DNA from: Methylophaga sp.
Lineage (GTDB): Bacteria > Pseudomonadota > Gammaproteobacteria > Nitrosococcales > Methylophagaceae
Direction of reading: 5' to 3'
Assembly: GCF_009711715.1 (NCBI RefSeq)
Contig: NZ_VENF01000014.1
Span: 60,179 to 124,178, forward strand
DNA: 64,000 nucleotides
Of this stretch, positions 7,568 through 15,871 are shown in pieces. A program made the translations under genes and the position numbers. The first letter of the stretch is position 1. Each line of letters opens with the position of its first letter. Below the pieces are notes generated by a model, which did not search any database, was not told the DNA's origin, and saw only the letters and a list, made by a program, of their open reading frames with translations.

Positions 7568-10000
7568 ATGAAAGAGAAATTAGTGCTGATTGGTAATGGC
7601 ATGGCAGGCATGCGAACCTTGGAGGAACTGCTCAAGCTCGCGCCCGATAAGTATGACATTACCGTCTTCGGCGAAGAACCTTACGGTAATTACAACCGTA
7701 TTATGCTGTCGCCTGTGCTGGCGGGCGAGAAAACCATTAACGAGATCATGATTAATGATCTGCAATGGTACGAAGAGAATAATGTCGCCCTGCATTCGGG
7801 CAAAAAAGTCACCCGGATCGACCGCGTCAAACGCCAGGTCATCGCTGACGATGGGACCGTCGAATCCTATGACCGACTATTGCTGGCAACCGGTTCGCGT
7901 CCGTTTATGTTGCCCGTTCCCGGGGCAGATTTGCCCGGCGTCATCAGTTTCCGCGATATCAAAGACGTGGATACCATGCTGGAAACCTCCAGGACCCACA
8001 AAAAAGCGGTGGTGATTGGTGGTGGTTTGCTGGGGCTGGAAGCAGCTAATGGTCTGATGCTCCAGGGCATGGCTGTGACCGTGGTGCATATCAGTGAAAC
8101 GCTGATGAACCAGCAGCTTGATAATGCGGCTTCTGAACTGATGCTGCAGGAACTCAAGAGCAAAGGCCTGAATTTCCTGATGAGCCATGCTACTGAATCC
8201 ATCAGCGGTGAAGATCGGGTTGAAAAAGTCCACTTCAAGGACGGTTCTGAAATCGATGCCGATCTGGTGGTGATGGCGGTCGGTATCCGACCCAATATCG
8301 AACTGGCGCAATCGGCCGGTATTCACTGTGAGCGCGGTATTGTCGTCGATGACACCATGCAGACTTTCGATCCGACCATCTATGCTGTCGGCGAATGTGT
8401 GCAGCACCGTAGCCAGACTTTCGGTCTGGTGGCGCCACTGTTCGAACAGGCCAAGGTCTGTGCCAATCACCTTGCCCAAATGGGGATCGCCCGCTACATC
8501 AGTACCGTAACTTCAACCAAGCTGAAAGTGACCGGTATCGACCTGTTCTCAGCCGGTGATTTCAACGGTGATGACGAAACCGAAGATCTGGTGTTTAAAG
8601 ATGCGGCCCGTCATGTCTACAAGAAACTGGTGATTCGCGATGATCGCCTGATTGGTGTCGTGCTTTATGGGGACACGGTTGATGGCACCTGGTACTTCCA
8701 GTTGATGAAAGACGGTACTGCTATTTCCGACATCCGCGAAAACATGCTGTTCGGCCAGCATCATATTGGTGATTCCGGTCATGGTGCTGCCAACTCAACA
8801 GACAACTTACCGGATGATGCTGAAATCTGCGGCTGTAACGGGGTCTGTAAAGGGGATATTACCAAGGCGATTTCCCAGCATAATCTCTACACGCTGGATG
8901 AGGTTAAAGCCCATACCAAGGCCTCGGCCTCCTGCGGTTCCTGTGCCGGTCTGGTGGAACAGATTCTGGCTTCGACCCTGGGCAGTGATTTTAATGATAC
9001 GCCAAGCAAAAAAGCGATGTGCGGTTGTACCGACCTGTCTCATGATGAAGTCAAAACCGCGATCAAAGCGCAGGAACTGAAGAATATTCCTCAGCTGATT
9101 GAAGCGCTGGAATGGAAAAATCCGGATGGCTGTCATTCCTGCCGTCCGGCACTGAACTATTACATGCTGAGCTCCTGGCCAAGGGAATACCAGGATGATC
9201 CGCAGTCACGCTTTATCAACGAGCGGGTGCACGCGAATATTCAGAAAGATGGTACCTATTCGGTTGTGCCGCGGATCTGGGGCGGTGTGACTAATCCGAG
9301 AGAGCTGCGCGCCATTGCCGATATCTCTGAAAAATACAAAGTACCTACCGTTAAAATCACCGGAGGTCAGCGTATCGACCTGCTGGGGGTGAAAAAAGAT
9401 GATCTGCCTAAAATGTGGGCCGATTTGAGTGATGCCGGTTTTGTTTCCGGTCATGCCTATGGTAAATCGCTACGCACTGTTAAAACCTGCGTGGGCAGTG
9501 AGTGGTGCCGTTTCGGTACCCAGGACTCGACCGGGCTCGGTATCAAGGTCGAGAAAATGACCTGGGGCAGCTGGACGCCGCATAAATTCAAGATTGCTGT
9601 TTCCGGTTGTCCGCGTAACTGTGCCGAGGCAACGATTAAGGATATCGGCGTGGTGTGTGTGGATTCCGGTTATGAACTGCATGTCGGCGGTAATGGCGGC
9701 ATCAAAGTGCGGGCTACCGACTTCCTGTGTAAAGTCGCTACCGAAGAAGAGGCGATGGAATATATCGCGGCCTATATGCAGCTCTACCGGGAGGAAGGCC
9801 ATTATCTGGAGCGTACCGCCCCGTGGATTGAGCGTGTCGGTCTGAAACATGTGCAGGCGCTGGTGGTGGAGGATGAAACCAACCGTAAACGTCTGGCCCA
9901 GCGTTTTTATGAATCGCAGGAAAATGCGCAGACCGATCCCTGGGCAGAGCATGCGGCCAAGTACAAAGAAAACTACATTCCGATTAAACAAGTAAGCTAG
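7568..10000 (+). CDS. nirB: Assimilatory nitrite reductase, large subunit
   Basis: An 810-residue cytoplasmic NAD(P)H-dependent nitrite reductase, normal length for NirB. Order of domains: FAD-binding (GNGMAGM near 10) and NAD-binding (VIGGGLLGLEAANG near 149) Rossmann folds; two BFD-like [2Fe-2S] cysteine clusters (CGCNGVC near 421 with CGSC near 457, then CGC...CHSC near 485-525); the nitrite/sulfite reductase ferredoxin half domain; and the siroheme/[4Fe-4S] site with TCVGSEWC near 640 and SGCPRNC near 679. It reduces nitrite to ammonia with six electrons. It leads the operon nirB-nirD-nasA under a sigma-54 promoter. Confidence 0.97.
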   Translation: MKEKLVLIGNGMAGMRTLEELLKLAPDKYDITVFGEEPYGNYNRIMLSPVLAGEKTINEIMINDLQWYEENNVALHSGKKVTRIDRVKRQVIADDGTVESYDRLLLATGSRPFMLPVPGADLPGVISFRDIKDVDTMLETSRTHKKAVVIGGGLLGLEAANGLMLQGMAVTVVHISETLMNQQLDNAASELMLQELKSKGLNFLMSHATESISGEDRVEKVHFKDGSEIDADLVVMAVGIRPNIELAQSAGIHCERGIVVDDTMQTFDPTIYAVGECVQHRSQTFGLVAPLFEQAKVCANHLAQMGIARYISTVTSTKLKVTGIDLFSAGDFNGDDETEDLVFKDAARHVYKKLVIRDDRLIGVVLYGDTVDGTWYFQLMKDGTAISDIRENMLFGQHHIGDSGHGAANSTDNLPDDAEICGCNGVCKGDITKAISQHNLYTLDEVKAHTKASASCGSCAGLVEQILASTLGSDFNDTPSKKAMCGCTDLSHDEVKTAIKAQELKNIPQLIEALEWKNPDGCHSCRPALNYYMLSSWPREYQDDPQSRFINERVHANIQKDGTYSVVPRIWGGVTNPRELRAIADISEKYKVPTVKITGGQRIDLLGVKKDDLPKMWADLSDAGFVSGHAYGKSLRTVKTCVGSEWCRFGTQDSTGLGIKVEKMTWGSWTPHKFKIAVSGCPRNCAEATIKDIGVVCVDSGYELHVGGNGGIKVRATDFLCKVATEEEAMEYIAAYMQLYREEGHYLERTAPWIERVGLKHVQALVVEDETNRKRLAQRFYESQENAQTDPWAEHAAKYKENYIPIKQVS

Positions 10001-10008
10001 AGGTGAGC

Positions 10009-10314
10009 ATGAGCTGGACCGAAGTTGGCCCGCTGGCCGATATTCCAAACAAGGGGTCACGGGTATTGGTGACCAAAGATGGCGATGTGGCTGTCTTCAG
10101 AACTGCCGGAGATGAGGTTTTTGCCCTCTTTGATCAATGTCCGCATAAGGCCGGCCCGTTGTCGCAGGGCATTGTCTATGACAAACGGGTCGCCTGTCCT
10201 TTACATAACTGGGTCATCGATATGGAAAGCGGTGAAGCCACCGGTCCTGACGAAGGCTGTACACGTACGTTTGAGACCAAAATCGAAAACGGCGTGGTCT
10301 TCATTTCGCTATAA
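10009..10314 (+). CDS. nirD: Nitrite reductase small subunit (Rieske-like)
   Basis: A 101-residue NirD with a Rieske-like [2Fe-2S] fold. The ligand motifs are CPHKAGPL near residue 44 and CPLHNW near 63, so both Cys-His pairs of a true Rieske cluster are kept. It partners NirB. The start is the ATG at 10009, with AGAGG five bases upstream; an in-frame GTG at 10003 is less likely. It lies nine bases after nirB and fifteen before nasA, so the three are cotranscribed. Confidence 0.93.
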   Translation: MSWTEVGPLADIPNKGSRVLVTKDGDVAVFRTAGDEVFALFDQCPHKAGPLSQGIVYDKRVACPLHNWVIDMESGEATGPDEGCTRTFETKIENGVVFISL

Positions 10315-10328
10315 AAGAGTCATCTGTT

Positions 10329-12977
10329 TTGGGTAAAGAACATACTATTCAGACCACCTGTCCTTATTGCGGTGTCGGCTGCGGTGTCCTGGCGACACCG
10401 CAGGCTGACGGCAAAGTTCTCATCGAGGGCGATCCACGTCATCCCGCTAATCTGGGGCGTCTCTGCTCTAAGGGCTCAGCCTTGGGGGAAACGGTCGATC
10501 TGTCGAACAGGCTGCTTTACCCGAAAGTGGCGGGAAAACGCGTTTCCTGGGATGAAGCGCTCAACACCGTCAGCAAAAAATTCAAGGACATCATCGACAA
10601 ATACGGCCCCAGTGCAATTGGCTTTTATGTCTCCGGTCAGATCCTGACCGAGGATTACTACACGGCCAATAAGCTGATGAAAGGCTTTATCGGCAGTGCC
10701 AATATCGATACCAATTCACGTCTGTGTATGTCCTCGGCGGTGGCCGGCTACAAGCGTGCTTTTGGTAGTGATTCAGTGCCCTGCAGCTATGAGGACCTGG
10801 AACAGGCAGACTTGCTGGTCATGGCCGGTTCCAACCTGGCATGGTGTCATCCGGTGATTTATCAACGTATTAATCAGGTCAAGCAGCAGCGGCCCGATTT
10901 AAAAGTCGTTGTGATTGATCCCCGGAAAACCTCGACCTGTGATATTGCCGATTTGCATCTGTCATTAAGACCCGGCAGCGATGCAACGCTGTTCAACGGC
11001 CTGCTGAATTATCTGAAGCAGGAAGACTATCTGGATCTGGATTTCCTGGAGCAGCACACCGAGGGCTTTTCAGCTGCAATCAAAGCAGCCAGAGACAGTG
11101 CCGGCAATATTCCGCAGGTTTCTTCCATTACTGAACTTCCAGAAGAAGATATTGTTAAGTTCTATCAACTGTTTGCGTCGACTGAGAAGGTTATCACCCT
11201 CTACTCGCAGGGCATAAACCAGTCGACTTCCGGTACCGATAAAACCAATAGCATTATTAACTGCCACCTGGCGACCGGACGGATAGGCAAACCCGCTATG
11301 GGACCGTTTTCCTTTACGGGGCAGCCCAATGCGATGGGAGGGCGAGAAGTCGGCGGTCTGAGTAATCAGCTCGCGGCCCATATGGAAATCACCAACCCGG
11401 AACATCACGACCGGGTGTCACGCTTCTGGGAAACCGATCGTCTGGCCACTGAAAACGGTGCCAAGGCCATTGATATGTTTAAAGATGTCGCGGCAGGCAA
11501 AATCAAGGCGGTCTGGATTATGGCGACCAACCCGGTGGTCAGCCTGCCGGAAGCCGACAGCGTTAAGGCTGCTCTGGAGCAATGCGAACTGGTGGTGGTG
11601 TCAGAATGTGAGAGCAATACCGACACGACCGAGCTGGCAGATATTTTACTCCCGGCAGCAGCCTGGGGAGAAAAAGACGGCACGGTTACCAACTCAGAAC
11701 GCCGGATCAGCCATCAGCGGGCCTTCCTGCCTCTGCCCGGAGAGGCCAAACCTGACTGGTGGATGATGACCCAGGTGGCCCGTAGGATGGGGTTCGAAAA
11801 AGCGTTTCCATTTGAAAAACCGGTCGATGTTTTCCGTGAACATGCCCGTCTGTCAGCCTTTGAAAATAATGGCACAAGAGACTTTGATCTCAGTGGGCTT
11901 GCCGACATCAGTGATGAGGCCTATGACAATCTGGCGCCGATTCAATGGCCGGTGACCGCCGAAGCGCCAGCCGGCACAGCGAGACTGTTCACTGACAAAC
12001 GTTTCTTTACTCCGTCCGGCAAGGCCAGAATGGTGCCAATTGAGCCCAAACTGCCGCAGAATCCGACTTCGGATGCGTACCCACTGGTGCTCAATACCGG
12101 CCGTATTCGGGATCAGTGGCACACCATGACCCGTACCGGACGTGCGGTGCGTCTGAACGCTCACATTCCGGAACCGGCGGTGCAGATACACCCGATCGAT
12201 GCCCAGAACTGGGATCTGGTCGATGGCGCACTGGCCGAAGTCATCAGCCAATGGGGCAAAATGATTGTTCGGGTAGTGTTCACCGATGAGCAGCGGCCGG
12301 GCAGCGTGTTTGTCCCTATCCACTGGAGTAACCAGTTTGCTTCGATGGCGCGGGTCGATGCGCTGGTCGCGGCAGTTTATGATCCCATCTCCGGGCAGCC
12401 GGAATCCAAACATACACCGGTCAGGATTCGGCCTTATCAGCCCATCTGGCATGGTTTTATCCTGTCGCGCCGGCCCATCTCGGTGAAAGATGCCAATTAC
12501 TGGGTTAAGGTCAGAGGGGCACAGTTCTGGCGTTATGAAATAGCCGGTGAGAAAACCATCAGCCAGCCTCATTTATGGGCACAGGAGCACCTGGGCACCG
12601 AGGGAGAATGGCTGGACTTTATTGATAAAAAAGCCGGTCGCTATCGCGCCGGAAAAATTGTCGGCAATAAACTGGAAGGGGTGGTGTTTATTGCCCCCAG
12701 CCATGAGCTGCCAGCCCGCTCCTGGTTATCTCAGCTGTTTACTTCTACCAGCTTGTCCGACACAGAACGCTATAGCCTGCTGGTGGGGCAGCCAGGCAAA
12801 GGTCAAAAAGACTGTGGTGCTATTGTCTGCTCCTGTTTCGGCGTTGGGGAAAACACCCTGAAGGACGCGATAAGCGCAGGCCATGTCCACAATGTGGATG
12901 AAATCGGCACCAAGCTGAATGCCGGTACCAACTGTGGCTCCTGTGTGCCGGAACTGAAGAAATTACTCGGCCACTAA
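10329..12977 (+). CDS. nasA: Assimilatory nitrate reductase, catalytic subunit
   Basis: An 882-residue molybdopterin (bis-MGD) oxidoreductase of the Nas/Nap type. The N-terminal [4Fe-4S] ligands are C11, C14, C18 in CPYCGVGC and a cysteine near 46 in CSKGSALG. The central molybdopterin domains contain the LCMSSAVAGYKRAFGSD region with the likely Mo-ligand cysteine, and the C-terminal molydopterin-dinucleotide-binding domain begins near LNTGRIRDQWHTMTRTGR. A further C-terminal BFD-like [2Fe-2S] domain (about 828-882, CSCFGVGENTL and NCGSCVPEL) is usual in NasA of proteobacteria. There is no signal peptide. The start is a TTG at 10329; no ATG is near. Confidence 0.95.
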   Translation: MGKEHTIQTTCPYCGVGCGVLATPQADGKVLIEGDPRHPANLGRLCSKGSALGETVDLSNRLLYPKVAGKRVSWDEALNTVSKKFKDIIDKYGPSAIGFYVSGQILTEDYYTANKLMKGFIGSANIDTNSRLCMSSAVAGYKRAFGSDSVPCSYEDLEQADLLVMAGSNLAWCHPVIYQRINQVKQQRPDLKVVVIDPRKTSTCDIADLHLSLRPGSDATLFNGLLNYLKQEDYLDLDFLEQHTEGFSAAIKAARDSAGNIPQVSSITELPEEDIVKFYQLFASTEKVITLYSQGINQSTSGTDKTNSIINCHLATGRIGKPAMGPFSFTGQPNAMGGREVGGLSNQLAAHMEITNPEHHDRVSRFWETDRLATENGAKAIDMFKDVAAGKIKAVWIMATNPVVSLPEADSVKAALEQCELVVVSECESNTDTTELADILLPAAAWGEKDGTVTNSERRISHQRAFLPLPGEAKPDWWMMTQVARRMGFEKAFPFEKPVDVFREHARLSAFENNGTRDFDLSGLADISDEAYDNLAPIQWPVTAEAPAGTARLFTDKRFFTPSGKARMVPIEPKLPQNPTSDAYPLVLNTGRIRDQWHTMTRTGRAVRLNAHIPEPAVQIHPIDAQNWDLVDGALAEVISQWGKMIVRVVFTDEQRPGSVFVPIHWSNQFASMARVDALVAAVYDPISGQPESKHTPVRIRPYQPIWHGFILSRRPISVKDANYWVKVRGAQFWRYEIAGEKTISQPHLWAQEHLGTEGEWLDFIDKKAGRYRAGKIVGNKLEGVVFIAPSHELPARSWLSQLFTSTSLSDTERYSLLVGQPGKGQKDCGAIVCSCFGVGENTLKDAISAGHVHNVDEIGTKLNAGTNCGSCVPELKKLLGH

Positions 12978-13000
12978 CCCGGTCAGATAAATCAGCCAAC

Positions 13001-13031
13001 AAAAAGGACGACCCGCATGTCGTCCTTTTTT
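13001..13031 (+). terminator. Terminator of nirB-nirD-nasA
   Basis: GGACGAC (13006-13012) pairs with GTCGTCC (13019-13025) around a six-base loop and is followed by six T. An A tract on the other side may let it work in both directions. Confidence 0.9.
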
Positions 13032-13080
13032 GTTTCTGGTTTCGGTCAGGGCACCTGTTTCGTTCTAGTGCATCTGTCGA

Positions 13081-13094
13081 TAAATAAGTATTTA
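13081..13094. promoter_or_regulatory. Copy of the nirB upstream palindrome
   Basis: TAAATAAGTATTTA is identical to 7446-7459 and is followed by AATGGTGCAT. It lies 73 bases before the sigma-54 element of the porin gene. The shared 14-mer ahead of two nitrate promoters points to a common activator or repressor. Confidence 0.5.
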
Positions 13095-13164
13095 AATGGT
13101 GCATTTATCGTCACAAAAACTTCACAAAATAGAAATTTCTAAATAGAAACAGTCACATAGTAAA

Positions 13165-13182
13165 TTGGCATTATGGTTGCAA
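13165..13182 (+). promoter_or_regulatory. Sigma-54 promoter of the nitrate-region porin
   Basis: TTGGCATTATGGTTGCAA has GG at 13167-13168 and GC at 13179-13180, ten bases apart. The predicted start near 13192 falls eight bases before the first antitermination hairpin. Confidence 0.75.
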
Positions 13183-13199
13183 ATAGTCGATAAGTGACT

Positions 13200-13291
13200 C
13201 TGCAACGACGCAGCCATTTTTCTTCGGATATTAACTATTTATCAATCAAGGTAACGAAGCCATGACAGGTCGCCCTGTCATGGCTTTTTTT
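13200..13291 (+). promoter_or_regulatory. ANTAR-type antitermination leader with terminator
   Basis: First hairpin P1: CTGC-AACGAC-GCAG (13200-13213), a hexaloop with A at 1 and G at 4. Second hairpin P2: TCA-A-GGT, loop AACGAA (13253-13258), GCC-A-TGA (13246-13265), again A1 and G4. The terminator follows: a 12-bp stem AGCCATGACAGG/CCTGTCATGGCT (13258-13285) with a four-base loop and seven T. P2 uses the 5' arm of the terminator, so the two folds exclude each other. This is the layout bound by ANTAR antiterminators such as NasR. Binding by the ANTAR protein at 15868 would let transcription enter the porin gene. Confidence 0.85.
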
Positions 13292-13306
13292 ATAAGAGGA
13301 TAAACA

Positions 13307-14569
13307 ATGCCAACAATGAAAAAACTGACAGCGCTAGGCCTGTTAACGACGGGAATGAGCAGTATGGCAATGGCTCCGGTTACTGCCCAGGCAGAAGATG
13401 CTTTTATGGAAGCCCTGACCGGCGGTAAAGTGAGTTTTTCTGCCCGTGCCCGCTATGAAAACGTCAATCAGGACAATGCACTCGAAGATGCAGATGCCTA
13501 TACGCTTCGCACCACCCTGGCTTACAAAACCGGTGCGTTCCATGGTTTAAGCGGCTTTATTGAGTTTGAGGATGTGTCTCACCTGGGTTCAGACAATTTC
13601 AACGCGGCTGGCACTAATGGTGAGCCGGAGTATTCTATCGTTGCCGATCCAGAGGGTACCGAAGTTAACCAAGCTTACCTGGCCTATAACGCTTTTGATA
13701 CGACATTCAAATTTGGCCGTCAGATCATTACTTATCGTGATGCGCCCTTCCATCGCTTTATCGGGACCGTCGGCTGGCGTCAGAACTGGCAAACCTTTGA
13801 TGCATTCAGTGTTGTCAATCAGTCGCTACCGAACACAAGCCTCAGCTACGCCTACCTCGACAAGGTTCAGACCATTTTTGGAGAAGACGGTAATCTGGCG
13901 GCGCTGATGGTGGAAGATGGCGAAATCGAAATGGACAGTCATTTGTTCAATGCACAGTACTCAGGACTGCCGATAGGTAATCTGGAAGGCTATGCTTATT
14001 TGCTGGATTATGAAGATTCCGTGGATGATTCGGCCTATTCGCGTGCGACCTATGGGGCGAGACTGTCCGGCGCACAACCATTGAATGATGCTTTTAAAAT
14101 CCTCTATACCGCTGAATATGCGACACAGGATGATTATGCTGATGGGGAGATGGATCAGCAGGATTATTATCTGCTGGAGTTGGGCGGTAAATATAAAGGC
14201 TGGCTGCTCAAGTTGTCTCATGAAGTTCAGGAGGGAGACGGTACCTACAGTTTCCGTACTCCCCTGGGGACTAACCATGCCTTTCAGGGATGGGCTGATA
14301 TCTTCCTTAATACACCAACACAAGGTTTGGAAGACACTTACGTCACACTGGTCGGTAATGTGCTGGGTGCGAAGCTGGTTGCGGTCTATCATGATTTTGA
14401 GACTGACGAGGACAGTCTCGATGCAGGTGATGAATATGACATCATGCTTGAGAAAACCTTCAAGGAGCATTACACCCTGGGTGTGAAATATGCCGATTAC
14501 AACGCTGATGAGGAATTTGGCGGTGTAGACACAGAAAAGTTCTGGGTTTATGCCCAGGTTAAATTCTGA
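13307..14569 (+). CDS. Outer-membrane porin, alginate-export-like, nitrate region
   Basis: A 420-residue protein with a signal peptide ending near AQAED and a beta-barrel sequence of repeated strands, ending in FWVYAQVKF, the C-terminal aromatic pattern of outer-membrane proteins. Segments such as FGRQIITYRDAPFHRFIG and VGWRQNWQTFDAF resemble the alginate-export porin family. Its position between nasA and the nitrate regulators, its sigma-54 promoter and its ANTAR leader suggest that it carries nitrate or nitrite across the outer membrane. The start has AGAGGA eight bases upstream. Confidence 0.8.
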   Translation: MPTMKKLTALGLLTTGMSSMAMAPVTAQAEDAFMEALTGGKVSFSARARYENVNQDNALEDADAYTLRTTLAYKTGAFHGLSGFIEFEDVSHLGSDNFNAAGTNGEPEYSIVADPEGTEVNQAYLAYNAFDTTFKFGRQIITYRDAPFHRFIGTVGWRQNWQTFDAFSVVNQSLPNTSLSYAYLDKVQTIFGEDGNLAALMVEDGEIEMDSHLFNAQYSGLPIGNLEGYAYLLDYEDSVDDSAYSRATYGARLSGAQPLNDAFKILYTAEYATQDDYADGEMDQQDYYLLELGGKYKGWLLKLSHEVQEGDGTYSFRTPLGTNHAFQGWADIFLNTPTQGLEDTYVTLVGNVLGAKLVAVYHDFETDEDSLDAGDEYDIMLEKTFKEHYTLGVKYADYNADEEFGGVDTEKFWVYAQVKF

Positions 14570-14591
14570 CCTCAGCCCACGAAGCACAAAC

Positions 14592-14620
14592 AAAAAAGCC
14601 GGGTTCTGCCCGGCTTTTTT
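14592..14620 (+). terminator. Terminator after the porin gene
   Basis: GCCGGG pairs with CCCGGC around TTCTG, flanked by six A and six T, so it may act on both strands. Confidence 0.9.
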
Positions 14621-14752
14621 GTCACTGAAAACCAGACAATCCCGCCGGTCATCGTTGTTATGACTTGCACCATATTTGGACAACAACACCATTTTGTAGC
14701 ACAGAAAATGCGTATCTGATTTATAAGTAACTGAAAAGTATTGATTATTTCT

Positions 14753-14770
14753 TTGGCACAGCTTATGCAA
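14753..14770 (+). promoter_or_regulatory. Sigma-54 promoter of the nitrate-sensor operon
   Basis: TTGGCACAGCTTATGCAA has GG at 14755-14756 and GC at 14767-14768, ten bases apart and close to the RpoN consensus TGGCAC. The start would be near 14780, 25 bases before the small ORF at 14805. A TGCACCA half-site resembling NtrC boxes lies about 85 bases upstream, near 14669. Confidence 0.75.
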
Positions 14771-14804
14771 AATCAGAGTGAGTCCAAGCTGCAGGAGGGA
14801 GATT

Positions 14805-14918
14805 ATGGGTTATTTCATTGATGTGATGTTACTGCTGAAAGAGTTGGGGAAATTGGTTTTCATGGTCATGATTTCCCCGTTGGGTCTGATGGCCGGATTT
14901 TTAGTTGTCTGGGAGTAG
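14805..14918 (+). CDS. Small membrane protein, 37 residues
   Basis: The ORF starts at an ATG with AGGAGG five to ten bases upstream and runs 37 codons. The peptide has one hydrophobic segment (about residues 16-35: KLVFMVMISPLGLMAGFLVV) and would cross the inner membrane once. It is the first gene after the sigma-54 promoter at 14753, ahead of the NIT-domain sensor. I do not recognise it. The near-perfect ribosome-binding site and placement make real translation likely. Confidence 0.6.
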   Translation: MGYFIDVMLLLKELGKLVFMVMISPLGLMAGFLVVWE

Positions 14919-15007
14919 TGTCAGGCTCGTCTGCATTCATCTCTGTATTAATGATCGGATGAATGTTTCTGGCCTCAAGCCCCTGTCTTGTTCACTGGAG
15001 AGCAAAG

Positions 15008-15871
15008 ATGTATCCGATGTTTGTCGGTGGCCTCACTGTTGTATGTCTCATCGTCTTAATCAATCGACTTGCCCTGATGAGGAGACAAGCGCAGAGCCGG
15101 ATTGAGCAGGGCATTCTACTGACCGTGCACCTGAAACGCATCATTGATAGTTGCCAGAAACACCGGGGCACCAGTAATGCCGTCAATCAAGGCAATGACA
15201 AACTGAAATCCCAGTTAATGAGTTTGCAAGGGGATATTGATCAGCTGATTTCCAGTCGTGACAGCCTGCAACTCAAGCGTTTTCCTCAGTGGGAATCATT
15301 CACTGAGCATTGGCCCAGGCTGAAAAAACATGCACTGGCCGGCGATCTTAAATCAGATAATCTGGTACGTCAGCACAGCCTGATGATCGATGGTCAGCTT
15401 TCATTGCTCGATGATGTGATGCGCGATCATGATCTACACCGGATGATGCTGGATCGCTGTACCCGTGTCTCGGAAGTCTGTCTGGATACCTTGCGTGTTG
15501 CCGAAACTGTGGGGCAAACACGGGCAGTCGGCGCCGGGATTTGTGCTCGCGGTGTCTGTGAGGGGGCGGATCGTATCATCCTCGATTTCCTGCGGATTTC
15601 GGTACAGAGCAACACCAATGAACTGGTCAAGCAAATCAACGGCATCAAAAACGAAGATCTGCAACAGGCATTGCAGAATGCTTCCACAACCATCAGCGAC
15701 AGTATCGGCAAGCTGATGGAAATGGTCGAACACAATGTGCTTAAAGACGGTCGTCTGCAGGTGGACTCCAATGACTATTTCAACGTCTCCACCCGGGCCA
15801 TTGATGAGGTGCTGAAAGTGTTCGGCATCATCATTCACTATGCCTCTCAACAACATACCAGAATGATATGA
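15008..15871 (+). CDS. Membrane-anchored NIT-domain nitrate/nitrite sensor
   Basis: A 287-residue, largely helical protein. One transmembrane helix (about 4-20, FVGGLTVVCLIVLINRLAL) is followed by a domain like the NIT nitrate-sensing domain of NasR: an RIIDSCQKHRGTSNAV helix near 40-55 and LRVAETVGQTRAVGAGICARG near 163-183, where arginines line the nitrate pocket in NasR. The protein has no output domain. Its stop overlaps the start of the ANTAR gene by four bases, so the two act together as the sensor and output halves of NasR. The ATG at 15008 has GGAG eight bases upstream; an upstream ATG at 14963 has none. Confidence 0.75.
   Translation: MYPMFVGGLTVVCLIVLINRLALMRRQAQSRIEQGILLTVHLKRIIDSCQKHRGTSNAVNQGNDKLKSQLMSLQGDIDQLISSRDSLQLKRFPQWESFTEHWPRLKKHALAGDLKSDNLVRQHSLMIDGQLSLLDDVMRDHDLHRMMLDRCTRVSEVCLDTLRVAETVGQTRAVGAGICARGVCEGADRIILDFLRISVQSNTNELVKQINGIKNEDLQQALQNASTTISDSIGKLMEMVEHNVLKDGRLQVDSNDYFNVSTRAIDEVLKVFGIIIHYASQQHTRMI

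Noticed and set aside
12820..13104. Minus-strand open frame across the nasA end and terminator
   Set aside because: It runs through an intrinsic terminator and has no start signal; its peptide is a low-complexity shadow of nasA.
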